The position numbers and the translations under genes are program-made. A stretch of DNA of 64,000 nucleotides from Chrysogorgia sp. JL179-B06 (taxonomy: Eukaryota > Cnidaria > Anthozoa > Scleralcyonacea > Chrysogorgiidae). The stretch lies in NCBI GenBank assembly GCA_035772405.1, contig JAYKKM010000070.1, forward strand, positions 1,149,001-1,213,000, given 5' to 3'. The notes beneath the pieces are model-generated. The model saw only the letters and a program-made list of their open reading frames with translations, did no database searches and had not been told where the DNA came from. Shown in pieces: positions 1 through 10,962 of the stretch. Each line of letters opens with the position of its first letter. The stretch's first letter is position 1.

Positions 1-451
1 GATAGCTTCAACAAAAACACTATTAATGGTATTAAAGGTAAAATTTTACGAGCAAAATTTGTGGCGGCCATCTTGGCGCTCTTATAATATATATAGACAA
101 GTAAAAGACAAGTATATCACAGCATAAAGATCTTGGGTATCTATTATTCAATAACACTATACCACTTTCATGACTACTGCATATTAAAAGAAACAACTTC
201 GTGAAGATCTTGGTTATTTAATTAATAAATATTAGCGGCCATCTTGAATGCTATTAAGTACGACCTTGAGGGGCGAATCGCTATCACTCGCGCTCGACTG
301 CTTGCACGGAAAATATGTATATTATATTTATTAACATACAGAATCAAATTGGATAAACAAATCCCAGTCGCGGACACTGTCTTAAGACGTTGGGCTGAAA
401 ATACATTCTGAACACAAATGAGATATTATACTGCCAGCAGACTTTCATAAA
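1..451. other. Unrecognised flank
   Basis: I see no coding signal, terminal repeat or clear structure in this AT-rich stretch before the Penelope-like element. Two short similar phrases around GCGGCCATCTTG (near 63 and 235) suggest an old internal duplication. Confidence 0.4.
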
Positions 452-1121
452 GCTGGTAATAAAAATAATTGCCCAGCAGATAATTCTCAGGAGCGCCATA
501 TTAAAACACGGGATGAACATTATTTAGGCTGACGTTTCGTCACTTAACCAGTAACATCTTCAGAGTAACTAATTATATTTACATGTCTCAGCTTATATAA
601 CTATGCTATTACAATATAGGATCTAGTAATAATGATAAAAGAATATAAAGGAAAAGGAAGTCAGTGAGATATGTCAAAAGTGACAACTCAAAATAGCATA
701 AAAGGAAATGATCTGATATTGGCATTTAGAGAAGGATTAAATTTACTTATAAGTAAACTTTCACGAAGGAGAAGATGAAATTGTGAATTACCAGAGGATA
801 TAATTGTAAAATCGTCAAAAGAAATAGGGAGATCTGTTTGTCTTATATGAGCACAAATACCAGACAAAGAAGATTGAGAGATAGTGTTTCCCGTGTAAGG
901 CGAAATACCCATATGTTCCGAAGCTCTTATGTGTAAAATACGGCAAGTCTCGCCAATATACAACTAATTACATCGTTGGCATGAAAATTTATATACAACA
1001 CGAGATCTTAATATCGCATAGGAATCCGCTCTTTGAAGCGGAAGAAACTAGAGAGACGGCAAACAGGTCGAAATACAACACGAAGGTTAATGTGTGGAAA
1101 GGATGACGAAATTAATCTTGA
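452..1121 (-). repeat. Inverted terminal copy of the Penelope-like element
   Basis: Read on the minus strand, this matches 7063-7733: the tail of the RT linker, the GIY-YIG region, the hammerhead-like motif and the terminal sequence up to a TTTTTATTACCAG-like end. The match ends sharply at about 1121, where the plus-strand RT region begins. Confidence 0.75.
688..1012 (-). pseudogene. GIY-YIG endonuclease fragment (Penelope-like)
   Basis: The minus-strand reading gives VVYKFSCQRCN, then an in-frame TAG, then LYIGETCRILHIRASEH. That is the C-x2-C plus YIG and Arg/Glu-His pattern of Penelope GIY-YIG domains. The stop falls inside the endonuclease core, where the 3' copy at 7200-7527 has Ser. 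The downstream 91-residue reading frame is otherwise open. In the family this domain nicks target DNA for target-primed reverse transcription; this copy is a terminal-repeat passenger. Confidence 0.7.
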
Positions 1122-1124
1122 AAG

Positions 1125-2014
1125 TTGCTAGCGAATTTGAAGGGAATGATTGCCAGTGAAGACTTCATCTTAAATCACTTTCTGACACTGAAATCTCCAA
1201 GAAACTCTCTCATTATGAGAAAATTCAGGATAAGAAATTACTTTGTCTGCGTATTGATCCGTCAGCCTCTTTTACCATCTCACCTGATAAAGTTGTCTTC
1301 AACCACTCGAGTAGAACCCTAACTGATCAAGAGAAATCAGTTCTTGTTAAAGGGCTAAATTTCTCTGTACCACCAAGGAAGTTAAACTACTGTGTCTTTT
1401 TGATACCATTCGAACTGCTATACCGCAAAATTTTCAACGAACCTATCTCAACTATTTCTGCTCATGACAAGGATTCGGTTAAAACCAAACTTACATATGT
1501 CGCACTGACTGGTTACAGAACTTATTCCCCTCATTACTTAAAGATGATGACAGCATTGTAATCGTAAAGCCTGACAAAGGGAATGGAGTTGTTATTCTCG
1601 ACAAATCCAACAACACAAGAAAGATGGAAGATCTTAATAACACTGACAAATTCATTTATGAAGCACGAAGCCATTATGAAGCGCGAAACGAATGTACGAA
1701 CGTTCCTTCGTGAATTGAAAAGAAAAACGTAATTACCGATGAACAGTATAAGAAAATAGCTCCAACTGGCTCTCGACCTATTCTATATGGTCTCCCAAAA
1801 GTTCATAAAATTAATATTCCTCTCCGACCGATTCTCTCAGCGATCAGAACTCACTCTTATAATGTAGCTAAGTTTCTAGTACCTTTACTTCGTCCTCTTT
1901 CCTTGGGCTCTTATTTTATTAGCGATTCTTTTTCCTTTATTCAAGAATTATTTTCCTTAAAACTTAATACCGATAATTTAACTATGGCTAGCTTTGACAT
2001 TACATCTCTTCACT
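1125..2014 (+). pseudogene. Penelope-like RT, N-terminal part, decayed
   Basis: Reading across frames shows the typical order. First comes a leader with GLNFSVPPRKLNY. Next is the IVIVKPDKGNGVVILDK block before RT motif 1, then a region with SRPILYGLPKVHK, and finally MASFDITSLH around the first catalytic Asp (motif A). Frame changes near 1320, 1560 and 1700 break it. It ends abruptly at 2014, where TAATA repeats belonging to the tail of a minus-strand LINE begin. Confidence 0.7.
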
Positions 2015-2278
2015 AATATAATATAATATAATAATATAATATAATATTTATTTATTTATATAGCGCTATTTCCAATAAAATACATTGCCCAATAGCGCTT
2101 TACAAAACTCTAAAAACCGTTACCATTACATTGTGGTGGTTTACAAGGAATTAAAAATAGTTTAAAATCTATATATCTAAGAATCTAAAAATAAAAGTAA
2201 TTATTTACAGTTCATATGCTTTCTCAAAAAGGTAGGTCTTAAGTTGGTTTTTAAAACTTGATAGAGATGTAGCGAACC

Positions 2279-3130
2279 TCACTTGCTGCGGCAGAGCATT
2301 TCACTCCAAAGGTGCAGCATGTGAAAAAGCCCTAAAACCGTATGTACGTAAATTAAAACTAATTGTTTACTCTGTGCTGACCGGAGATTACGGCTAGGTA
2401 CATAAATGTTAATAAGGTCAGATATATATTGAGGAGCTAGACTATTCAGTGCTTTATATGTCAGTAACAGTAATTTGTATACGATCCTTTGTTTGATTGG
2501 AAAAACTGGCGTAATATGTTCTCTTTTACGAGTAAGTGTAACTACCCTCGCAGCCGCATTTTGAACTTTCTGCAAACGTTCTATGAGGTAACAAGGAAGT
2601 CCGTATAGAACTGAATTGCAAAAATCAAGCCTGGATGTTATGAATGCGTGAACTACAGACTCCGCAGATCTGCGGCTAAGGTATTTTCTGATTCTGCTTA
2701 TCTTCCTCAAATGATGGAAACCAGACTTGCAGATGTTGGCAATGTGATTTTCCATAGACAAAGATGAGTCCATAAGTACACCAATATTTCGCACTTTATG
2801 TTTTCGATGGATTATCTCATCACATACTAATAGGTTTTCCAGAGAAGGAAGGGGCGATGACGTGCGTTCAGCAGAACATGATAAATCAAGTAACAGGAGA
2901 ATGACAGAGTTTTGGTTATCCAAAGCTCTTAAGATGTCATTGTGAACTTTAACCATTGCTGTCTCTGTACTATGGTGCACTTTATAAGCCGACTGGTATA
3001 GTTCGTTTAAATTATTATCTGACACATGTTGGCAGGTTTGGGTTGCTACTACTTTTTCAATTGCCTTGGCTACAAATTTAAGATTGGAAATCGGGCGAAA
3101 ACTGCAAAACTCCTCAGTTTCCAGGGACAA
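2279..3130 (-). pseudogene. LINE reverse transcriptase with deleted core
   Basis: The frame begins with FRPISNLKFVAKAIEKVV (RT blocks 1-2) and reaches ILLLLDLS just before the catalytic Asp of motif A. It then jumps to NIGVLMDSSLSMENHI and SRLDFCNSVLYGLP, which belong to the RT C-terminus. The AAFD and YADD catalytic blocks are missing, so this is an internally deleted, inactive copy although the frame stays open for 283 residues. Confidence 0.7.
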
Positions 3131-4097
3131 TTTTTTTAAGACGTAGCTCTAGAGCAGCGAATTTCAAACAGCTAGGTATTTCAGTACTCTCCAGTGAAAC
3201 ATTAACCATCCTTGTTATTACTGGGAGAAGTTCAGGGAAGCAGTTTTTCAAAACAATTGCTGGTAGTGTATCGAGGCTACACGACTTAGTAGAGATTTTC
3301 TTAATCAGTAGGATCAGTTCTTCACTTTTCACAGGTTTGAAAGATTCAATTAAAGTTTCACATTTTGGCAGACTGGAGTCTGGAAGAGGATTTACAAACT
3401 GAGCACTTTTTCGCAGAAGGTCTTGCCTAAGCACTTTAACCTTATTTTCAAAGAAATCAGCAAACTGGTTTGCCAACACTTCTGCAGAATCAGCAGTTGG
3501 AAATTTCTTTTCAATGATCCCCTTATTGAGACCTTCAACGATCTTAAACAATTCCTTCTGATCAGAGCCACAGGAATCAATCAGCTCAGAATAGTATTTG
3601 GTTTTGGCATTGGATATAAGGTTGTTGACCAGCACTAACTGTTCAGCATAGGCCTCTCTATGAACAGTCAATCCAGTTGCCCTCCATCTTTCTACACGTC
3701 GCCGCTCAATCTTTTGTTTACGAATTTCAGGTGTTAGCCATGGAGCAGCAGGACGTAGAATAATGACCTTTGTCTTTACAGGTGCATGTTTATCAAGTAA
3801 TGAGGTAAGTGTTTTCTCGTAGTTATTAACGAGTTCCTCAACAGACAGGAATTCCTGCAACTTCTCCAATAGTCCTGAGTGTATAATGTCATTCTTAAAC
3901 TGGGTTATATCTATGCCTTTAGTTTTACGAAATGTTACCACTTCCCTGGAAAATGGTGGTTTTTTAATCATTATCTTACAATTGACAGCAAAATGATCCG
4001 ACATTTGGGCATCCAGAGTCCACAATTTATTCACTAGCTTGTCACCAGATCTTGTTATAATCAAATCAAGGGTGTGCCCTTTTCTATGGGTGGCCAC
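3114..4097 (-). pseudogene. LINE endonuclease tail and linker
   Basis: The 327-residue open frame contains HRKGHTLDLIITR and MSDHFAVNC, the last conserved blocks of an APE-type endonuclease (the SDH carries the catalytic His). Next comes the long linker typical of CR1/L2 ORF2, with PWLTPEIRKQK and the KYYSELIDS block, running into the RT start. Upstream of the first Met the frame continues as SFDLSQHVDVA, so that Met is not a true start. The frame shifts into the next RT reading frame near 3120. Confidence 0.7.
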
Positions 4098-4180
4098 ATC
4101 AACGTGTTGGCTAAGGTCGAATGAGTGAAATGGTGAGTTGGCTAAGGTCGAATGAATGAAACCATAGATATTATTCTCAA

Positions 4181-5118
4181 TCAGTTATTCCCGACTACAC
4201 CGTCTCAGTTCGAAGGTTTTTTGCGTGCGGAATTCAAACAATTTTTAAATCTCTCAGTTAAAGATTGCCATTTTTGTGGGTACCGCGGTCAGCAAGGTAG
4301 GGAGGTATTTAAAAATCAACATCGAAATTACAACTGCGCAACTCAGATACTCATTCGGAATTCATCGGAAAATGTCGTCCCATCGATCATCGAAGGTAAA
4401 TATATTCTTCCTCGTATTTTGTGTGTACAAACTACATGTATACGGTAGAAAATCTCGAAAAATCTTAACTTCGTCGACAAGTTCAACGTACAAAGGCCGT
4501 GTCGTTTAAGTTGGCAATGCTCGTGATCTAATTCGTGGTGTCTTCTGATCGAGTGCGTTTTAATTTTGGCTTAATAATTCCCTCTTCCTCGTGGCGTGTG
4601 TCTTCTGATCGTCGAGTGCGTTTGACTTGTGTAGTTTACATTAAAGGTAAGTTGTATCTTTCTCGTTTTCACTTTACTTTACTAGGTATTCCTTTGATCA
4701 TAAAATTATGTGCTTAATAGCTTCGTTCCTCTGAGTAGCTACTATGTTGTTTATGTGACTGTTTTAGTTTTATATTTCTTCGTCAAATTCAAATATTATA
4801 CAGTATATCCATCTGACAGTTTCAGGTGAGGAAGTCAGTCTAAATTTGGCGACAATGCTGGTAAACAGTGTATAGCAGCAAATCATTGACCGCTATAATT
4901 TTTACCATTGGAATGGCGTGAACAATATTTTGTTACATGGGAATTGTTTGTATGGTTGCATTAAAGTCATTAAAGGTTCTGTAAATAAAGATGTTTTGTT
5001 GTTAACTGATGTTCCTGTCATGGTATCAATAAATGAACTTATAGTAAATCATTGGCTGGAGAAATTGCATTTACAAATTAATTTTTTGGTTTAGAAACCA
5101 ACTATGAATATTTAACAG
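4181..5118. other. No recognisable gene
   Basis: AT-rich sequence without recognisable protein similarity. Short open frames at 4152-4509 match nothing I know. A phrase around GTGTCTTCTGATCG occurs twice (near 4540 and 4600). Confidence 0.4.
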
Positions 5119-5222
5119 TTATTTACTGGGACCGAGGGAAACACTAACAGTATGTGGTCCTGAGACCGTCGATGAAAGCAGTATGTCAAAACATACTGCT
5201 TTCCCAATGTCCCAGTAAATAA
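5119..5222. repeat. Nested palindrome
   Basis: TTATTTACTGGGAC at 5119 pairs with GTCCCAGTAAATAA ending at 5222. Inside, GAAAGCAGTATG pairs perfectly with CATACTGCTTTC around a 6-base loop (5174-5203). This looks like a fold-back (MITE-like) insertion. Confidence 0.6.
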
Positions 5223-5514
5223 GTGCTTTATTATCATACCAAGTGTCAAAGAAAAAACAAAACGTAAAGACATGAAATATTTTATTCTTCAAACATTAAA
5301 CTAAATATAATTAAGGCGAAAGGAGAGTTCATTCCAAAGGTTGCATTTTCACGTGGTATTTCACATGATATTTTCATTATTGACGGTCAACAACATATTA
5401 TTGCCTTCTCGAGCTATTGCAGGAAAACAGCTAAATTTCGTCATTTTCATGTGATATACTCTCGAATAATAACACTACAAAAAGGGAACTTTGACACTTG
5501 GTATATAATAATGC
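5222..5514. repeat. Inverted repeat pair
   Basis: TACCAAGTGTCAAAG at 5237-5251 is inverted at 5489-5503, and the similarity runs a little further outward. The spacer is about 240 bp. It abuts the 5119-5222 palindrome and may be part of one compound fold-back element. Confidence 0.5.
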
Positions 5515-5559
5515 TTGTTAACAATTGATTGTAACAGTGTTTCAGTGTTCGCAGTGTCA

Positions 5560-6190
5560 GAAAATACTTTATCATTGTATTTGAAAGAACACAAAAAATA
5601 ATGAAAAATAGCTTTTACATGACAGTGACTTTTGTATCTTATGTTGTTCTTGAGTTACATTTCATGTAACTTGAGATATGATGTCACAAGATGGACACAG
5701 CATTACATCAAAACTCAAAAACAGGCTTATCTTTGGATTGGTTTGACTAAACTGGCTCAAACCATACAGACTTACTGAGTCAACAAGACTCAGCATTGTG
5801 ATTGTTGTTATTAGGTTCCCATGGTAACAGATTCATTCCCAGGCTACTTTGTAAAGAAACAAAATGTTGTACTTTTTGTCATTGCAGTTACTTTTTTATT
5901 GTTTTAAACAGTATTGTTACATTGGAAATCATTGAAAAAGGATGTCAACTTCCTAAAACTGAATAAGTTGCTGTAAACGTGGTCGAAAACAAATCATTCA
6001 TATGAAGGAAGAGAGTAATCTGGAAACTCTGTTACCATAGCAACCACATTAGAACCATGACAATGTTTAGTTTTCTTGATTGAGTAAGTCAGCAAGGTTT
6101 GAATCTCTTTAGTCAAACCAGTCTGAAGATATGCCTGATTTTCAGTGTTATTTCAAGTGTTCTTTCAATTACAATAAAAAACTGGGGCGA
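5560..6190. repeat. Long imperfect inverted repeat
   Basis: The left arm (about 5570-5790, containing GGTTTGACTAAA and AGACTTACTGAGT) matches the reverse complement of the right arm (about 6070-6175, containing TTTAGTCAAACC). The arms diverge by scattered changes. No coding frame is recognisable. It is probably a decayed MITE or fold-back element within the region separating the two Penelope halves. Confidence 0.55.
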
Positions 6191-6399
6191 ATTTTCATTT
6201 CATAGACACTTTAAAGGCACCACATGAATATAATGATAAATAGCCTCCATGACAATAATACTAATATTTCAGTTAGTATCACACATCTGGATTTTTCTGT
6301 CCTCAGTTTGGATAACATAGTGTTTTTGTTTCATAAAAATGGGCCTCCTTTTGGTCACACCCTGCTCATTGCTCCACAAGGCTGACCCAGGCATTAATG

Positions 6400-7527
6400 T
6401 TCCATGCGGTACCCACATGTTCGCATTGCGGACCTATTTTTGTTTAGTGGGAAATTTTATGATCAGGTTGACGGAGTTGCCATGGGCTCCTCGCTTGGTC
6501 CTTTGTTTGCTAACATATTTTTATCTCACCATGAAAAGTTATGGTTGGATAATTCCGGATAAATGCAAACCTATTTTTTACAAACGTTATGTTGACGATT
6601 CGTTTCTTTTATTTAAATTTGCTGACCATATTAAACCTTTTCTCGATTGCTTAAATTCTCAACACAATAATATTAAATTTACACACGAAGTGGAAAAAGA
6701 TAATAAATTGTCGTTCCTTGACATAAACATCAACCGTTCTAACGGCTCTTTCGTCACATCCGTTTACCGCAAACCAACCTTTACAGGATTTACAAACTTT
6801 GAAAGCTTTTTACCTATTTTCTACAAAAAAGGTTTTATTTACACACTTTTATTTCGTTACTTTAACTTATGCTCTTCCTACGAAATTTTCCTCCAAGAAC
6901 TAAAACATTTTAAGACACTTTTACTTCAAAAATGATTGTCCTGAACGTCTATTTGACAAATGCCCCAGCATATTTTTAAACAAAATCTTCTGTCCTCTGT
7001 ACCTAAATTACAGATTTCTTTTGCACTACCCTTCACTAGCAATCATTCCCTTCAAATGCGTCAGCAACTTTCAAGATTAATTTCGTCGGCCTTTCCACAC
7101 ATTAACCTTCGTGTTGTATTTCGACCTGTTTGCCGTCTCTCGAGTTTCTTCTGCTTCCAAAGACCGGATTCCTGCGATTAAGATTCCTATCGATTTTTTG
7201 CGATTAAGATCTCATGTTGTATATAAATTTACGTGCCAACGATGTAATTCGTTGTATATTGTCAAGACTTGCCTTATTTTACACATAAGAGGTTTGGAAC
7301 ATATGGGTATTTCGCCTTACACGGGAAACACTATCTCTCAATCTTCTTTGTCTGGTATTTCTGCTCATATAAGACAAACAGATCACCCTATTTCTTTTGA
7401 CGATTTTACCATTATATCCTCTGGTAATTCACAATTTCATCTTCTCCTTCGTGAAAGTTTACTTATAAGTAAATTTAATCCTTCTCTAAATGCCAATATC
7501 AGATCTTTTCCTTTGATGCTATTTTGA
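6400..7527 (+). pseudogene. Penelope-like RT C-terminal half and GIY-YIG domain
   Basis: The plus strand shows motif B (VDGVAMGSSLGPLFANIFL) in one frame. Motif C follows as KRYVDDSFLLF (YVDD at 6588-6599), then FLDININRSNG and YRKPTFTGFTNF. After frame changes near 6930 and 7180 come VVYKFTCQRCNSLYI and the rest of the GIY-YIG endonuclease, ending in FPLMLF at 7527. The catalytic Asp pair is present, but the second Gly of YIG reads as Val here (SLYIVKT). Several frameshifts mark it as inactive. Confidence 0.72.
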
Positions 7528-7733
7528 GTGGTCACTTTTGACATATCTCACTGACTTCCTTTTCCTTTACATTCTTTTTTATAAGCTGAGACATGTAAAT
7601 ATAATTAGTTACTCTGAAGATGTTACTGGTTAAGTGACGAAACGTTAGTCTAAATAAATTTTCTTAAAATGTTCAATCCCGTGTTTTAATATGGCGTTCC
7701 TGAGAATTATCTATTATTTTTATTACCAGATTA
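7063..7733 (+). repeat. 3' terminal repeat of the Penelope-like element
   Basis: This is the direct-orientation partner of the inverted copy at 452-1121. It holds the end of the coding region, the 3' UTR, the hammerhead-like motif at 7615-7651, and a terminus near ATTTTTATTACCAG. Confidence 0.72.
7615..7651 (+). ncRNA. Hammerhead-like motif in Penelope terminus (degenerate)
   Basis: CTGAAGA (7615-7621) is followed by a hairpin GTTAC/GTGAC. GAAAC (7640-7644), a GTTA loop and GTC (7649-7651) come next. This is the core order of a type I hammerhead with a minimal stem III. Such ribozymes are known in Penelope-like elements. A one-base spacer precedes stem II, and I cannot pair the sequences immediately flanking the core into stem I, so activity is doubtful. 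The inverted 5' copy has GCC instead of GTC. Confidence 0.35.
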
Positions 7734-8300
7734 CGATTTCCACCTGGCACCTCGATTGCTATTGTTTCATAAAGCTATAGGAATTGTTTCAGCAGTGATG
7801 ATTCGATAATATTATAAACTGTGAGGTAGAAAATGAACTAGCGATATTGTATACACAAAAGATAAAATGATTACTTACTTTACAAACGATGATGCCTTTA
7901 ACAATACAGGAACTGAACAGGATTCAAATATAAAACTTGAGGTCATAGGTCGAGGTTTTGAGAAAGATTTTCAAACCAAAGCTCTTGTGCACTAGTACCA
8001 GGCTTCTGTATTGGCCTCCTCGATTATCAAAGAAACGTTTCAATACCGCGTTTATTTAGTCAACCATTAATTTGCTGGTTTGAGTATATGATTATTTTAG
8101 AGGCAACTTCGACCGCGGCTGCATCGAGCGATCGCTAGAATATCGTTTTAGTCAAACTATATTTTAGTATTTACTCAAATATTGTTTGCAAGTCCGCGAT
8201 CGATCGCTATATTTCAACAATTAATATTAATTGTCAATAGACACCGATAACGTGAAAAACACGTGATGACGTTTATTGAACCAATTATTTTTCATGCTGA
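7734..8300. other. No recognisable gene
   Basis: Nothing codes here. A phrase CGATCGATCGCTA near 8200 and a mirrored CGAGCGATCGCTAGA near 8125 form a weak inverted pair. Near 8265-8320 an AACGTT-type repeat phrase resembles the one at 12.15-12.26 kb, on the other side of the next LINE. Confidence 0.4.
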
Positions 8301-8529
8301 TTAACGTTAAATCCCAACGTTAATTTTATTTATTTATTTAACCATCTTTAGACATGGTGGCTTATCAACGAGTATAAAAATACAAGTAAAAATATAATAA
8401 ATGGTTGCTTTTCATAAGGCTGTGTAGTATATATACAAGAAATATTGATAAATATTGATAAAATAGGCTAAAATTTACATCTAAGAATCGTAATCTAAAA
8501 TCTATGATAATAAGAAATTGTTTCATTTA

Positions 8530-8982
8530 TTATTTGAGAGAAATTAATTTTTTATCATCAGGGAGACAATTCCATGCCGCAAAGCTGAAGCTTCTTTTCA
8601 TGGCATTTGTGTTAGGTTCTGACAACATCAACATCAGGTCATTACTTCTAAGATTATACATCTCACGTCTTGCAAAAGTGAACATATTCGAAATAGATTC
8701 AGGGCATTGCTTTTTAATGACACTTTCCATGTACGAAATGATTTTGGACATCCTTCGTTTATGGAGAGGATCGCATCCTAATTTATTTAAGACCTCTTCA
8801 GATCTTACTTCATAATCATCACCAGTTATAACTCTTCCAGCCCTGTTTTTTAATTTTTCTTGAAGTGTTTTACTGCAATTTCCCCATACCATTGCATAGT
8901 AATAGAAATGAGGTAAAATTAGTGTTTGATATATACATTTTAGGGAATCTCTATCAACAAATAGTTTAACCTTCTTGATCAT
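8530..8982 (-). pseudogene. LINE RT C-terminal region
   Basis: The 150-residue open frame contains VKLFVDRDSLKCIYQTLI, MVWGNCSKTLQEKL, and a tail with FSFAAWNCLPDDKK. These blocks follow the RT palm in CR1-like ORF2 proteins. Upstream, in another frame near 9120, MYADNTNITVSGKT is the motif C region with the second catalytic Asp read as Asn. Confidence 0.65.
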
Positions 8983-9399
8983 TGCTATTGTCTTAGAAAC
9001 CTTTTTGCTGATGTTGTCAATTTTAGCATCCTATCATTTACAATGATAATCTCTGGATCATGAGAGTTTCTAGATCTTTGGTTGTTTTTCCAGAAACAGT
9101 AATATTTGTGTTGTCAGCATACATTGCTGGATGGGAGTGTTCTTACTCTGCGAATGTTTATTGGAGCATGAATTTCGGCAATATAATTAAATATTTCTAT
9201 GAAGACCTTTTAATTTACATTGGGATCATCCGATGCCCATGATGTATTGGACATCAGAGCTTCATTCAAATTTGCCTCGAAGTGAACAGGATTGTAACAC
9301 TTAAAGTTTCAATAATTTTCGGTTGGCTTTTAATCATTGCCACCTTCCGACACGCATAAATAAAGCTGTGATCACGAATTCCTAAATTCTATAATCTTT

Positions 9400-9888
9400 T
9401 CTTGTTTGTTAGTTAGTCAATATAACATCTATTAAGGTTTCAGAGTTGTCAGTAATACGAGTTGGATTTGTAATTAATTGTTGAAGTTGATAAAGATTAA
9501 TTATATCCAAAAATCATTTGGAAGAGCTTTTAACTTCTGGTAGAAGATCGCAATTCATATCCCCCCTAATAACATAAATTCTTTATCTTCCTTATCAATG
9601 TTTTGAACAAAATTTTCAAATTTATTTAAAAATTCGACTCTTTTTTCGAGTTTGATGGTCGATAAACAGATGCGACAAGAAGGGGTTTTGTTTTTTGTCC
9701 TGTCACTTCAATGCAAATTGCCTCAATATCAGCGAGTAGGAGATCGCTTCTAATTTTAACATTTAGTTGATTTCTGTAATAAATAGCGACCCCTCCACGA
9801 TTTCGATCGTTTCTTGCAATATCATATCCTTTAATATCAAGATTTATGTCGCTAATTGTTCGTCAAGTCTAGTTTAATTTAAGCTAAA
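9400..9888 (-). pseudogene. LINE APE endonuclease, middle part
   Basis: The minus strand reads INLDIKGYDIARNDRNRGG, IEAICIEVTGQKT and VASVYRPSNS. After a frameshift near 9640 come DMNCDLLP and NPTRITDN. These are the central and C-terminal blocks of an APE-type LINE endonuclease. IRDHSFIYACRK near 9360 is the SDH-like block with Ser replaced by Arg. Further stops show decay. Confidence 0.6.
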
Positions 9889-9890
9889 TA

Positions 9891-10812
9891 CAGGGGGTGA
9901 CCAAAAAAAAGTGGCCCCCCATAAAAAGTAATAAACTCGTTACTTTTTGAAGAAAGTGTTTAGAAATGTTTTGTTTTTTGTATTATTTGGGCAGTTTTGT
10001 GGACTTGTGAGTTCAAAATGTTATTCTAAGCAATAGACTGGTAGATAAATTGAATTTGGAGGGTTTTAGCAAAAAATCAATATGGCAGTTTAAAATCAAA
10101 TTTTCACCAAAGAGTTCGAGTATTTTTTACAACAAATGGTTTACTAGGCGGAAAATGTTGCGTAAAGTAAAATGGCTGAAATAATCAGTAAATTCCATAT
10201 CATGTAAACAATTTCGTCATATATAGTAGAGTTTAAATACTGAATAATTACCTTTTTCAGTGCGTATGAGTTATGGCTACAGAAATAGATAGTGCACCCC
10301 AAAAGCCAAATATACAGAGCTAACACCAGCAGATATATATTAATACAATACCATAAAATTGTTTTCATGTGTAAACAATTCCTCATTTCACTTAAGTAGT
10401 TAAATCTATAGAAGAATCTCATAGTCTGGTATAACTTTGGCTTTTAATAATTTTTGTTCAAATCTCTACATAAGACAAGCTACAAAGATTGCTACATATT
10501 AGTCTTTCTAGATTTATTTCATATTTTTACATTTGATTTCTTGTCAATTTGTGCAGAGTTAAACACTTGCAATATAATAATTTAATAATTTTGTGTGTTT
10601 TTGTTAAAAAATGGCCATCTTAAATTCACAGCAAAAACCCTCCAAATGCAATTTATCTGCCAGTTTATTGTATGGAATAACAATTCAAACTTACAAAACT
10701 GCCCAAATAATACAAAAACAAAACATTTCTAAACACTTTCTAAACACAAACGACAAAAAGTAACGAGTTTATTACTTTTTAGGGGGGGCCACTTTTTTTT
10801 GGTCACCCCCTG
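9891..10812. mobile_element. Mariner-type MITE with long inverted ends
   Basis: The ends are CAGGGGGTGACC...GGTCACCCCCTG, flanked by TA on both sides (9889-9890 and 10813-10814). Inverted similarity extends about 190 bp inward on each side and includes AGTAATAAACTCGTTACTTT. No transposase frame is recognisable in the 922 bp. TA duplication and this terminus fit the Tc1/mariner group. It splits the endonuclease reading frame of the surrounding LINE, so it is the younger insertion. Confidence 0.8.
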
Positions 10813-10962
10813 TATATCCAACGGTTCATTTCTTAAATAGATATTCAATATATCAATATATTTCGTTAGCGAATTTATGTTTAGATGACCAAGTCTAAAT
10901 CCTTTTAAATTTTTTAGTGTTTCGATATGACATGTAGATGATAAGTTCGAACCAGTGGTCAT
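10813..10962 (-). pseudogene. LINE endonuclease N-terminus
   Basis: The minus strand reads NLKGFRLGHLNINSL, with the HLNIN block (catalytic Asn) that opens APE endonucleases, then LRNEPLDI. The frame is cut exactly at the TA flanking the mariner-type MITE and resumes at 9890. Confidence 0.6.

Larger units (their letters stand above)
2015..4180 (-). mobile_element. CR1/L2-like LINE, minus strand, internally deleted
   Basis: On the minus strand an endonuclease tail (about 4180-3950) is followed by a linker, reverse-transcriptase start, RT C-terminus, a 3' UTR and a TATAATA-rich microsatellite tail at 2015-2060. This order and tail are usual for CR1/L2/Jockey-type non-LTR elements. The insertion point at 2014/2015 lies inside the Penelope RT, so the LINE is younger than that element. 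The 5' end is not clear; the endonuclease frame can be followed to about 4160. Confidence 0.7.
452..7733 (+). mobile_element. Penelope-like retroelement, interrupted
   Basis: The plus strand carries a decayed Penelope-type reverse transcriptase (1125-2014, then 6400-6935) followed by a GIY-YIG endonuclease (7200-7527). The two ends are inverted copies of each other, about 670 bp each (452-1121 and 7063-7733). The first RT half stops just after the motif A region (SFDITSLH). The second resumes at motif B (DGVAMGSSLGP), so roughly the segment between A and B is missing. About 4.4 kb of other repeats lies between, including a minus-strand LINE. Inverted terminal copies are known for Penelope-like elements. 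Several stops and frameshifts mean it is not active as read. Treating both halves as one insertion is an inference. Confidence 0.7.

Noticed and set aside
4152..4509. Candidate host-gene first exon
   Set aside because: A short open frame with a possible GTAAAT donor, but no homology or matching second exon was visible.
10144..10422. 92-codon minus-strand hydrophobic frame inside the mariner MITE
   Set aside because: No transposase motifs, and its composition simply follows AT-rich DNA.
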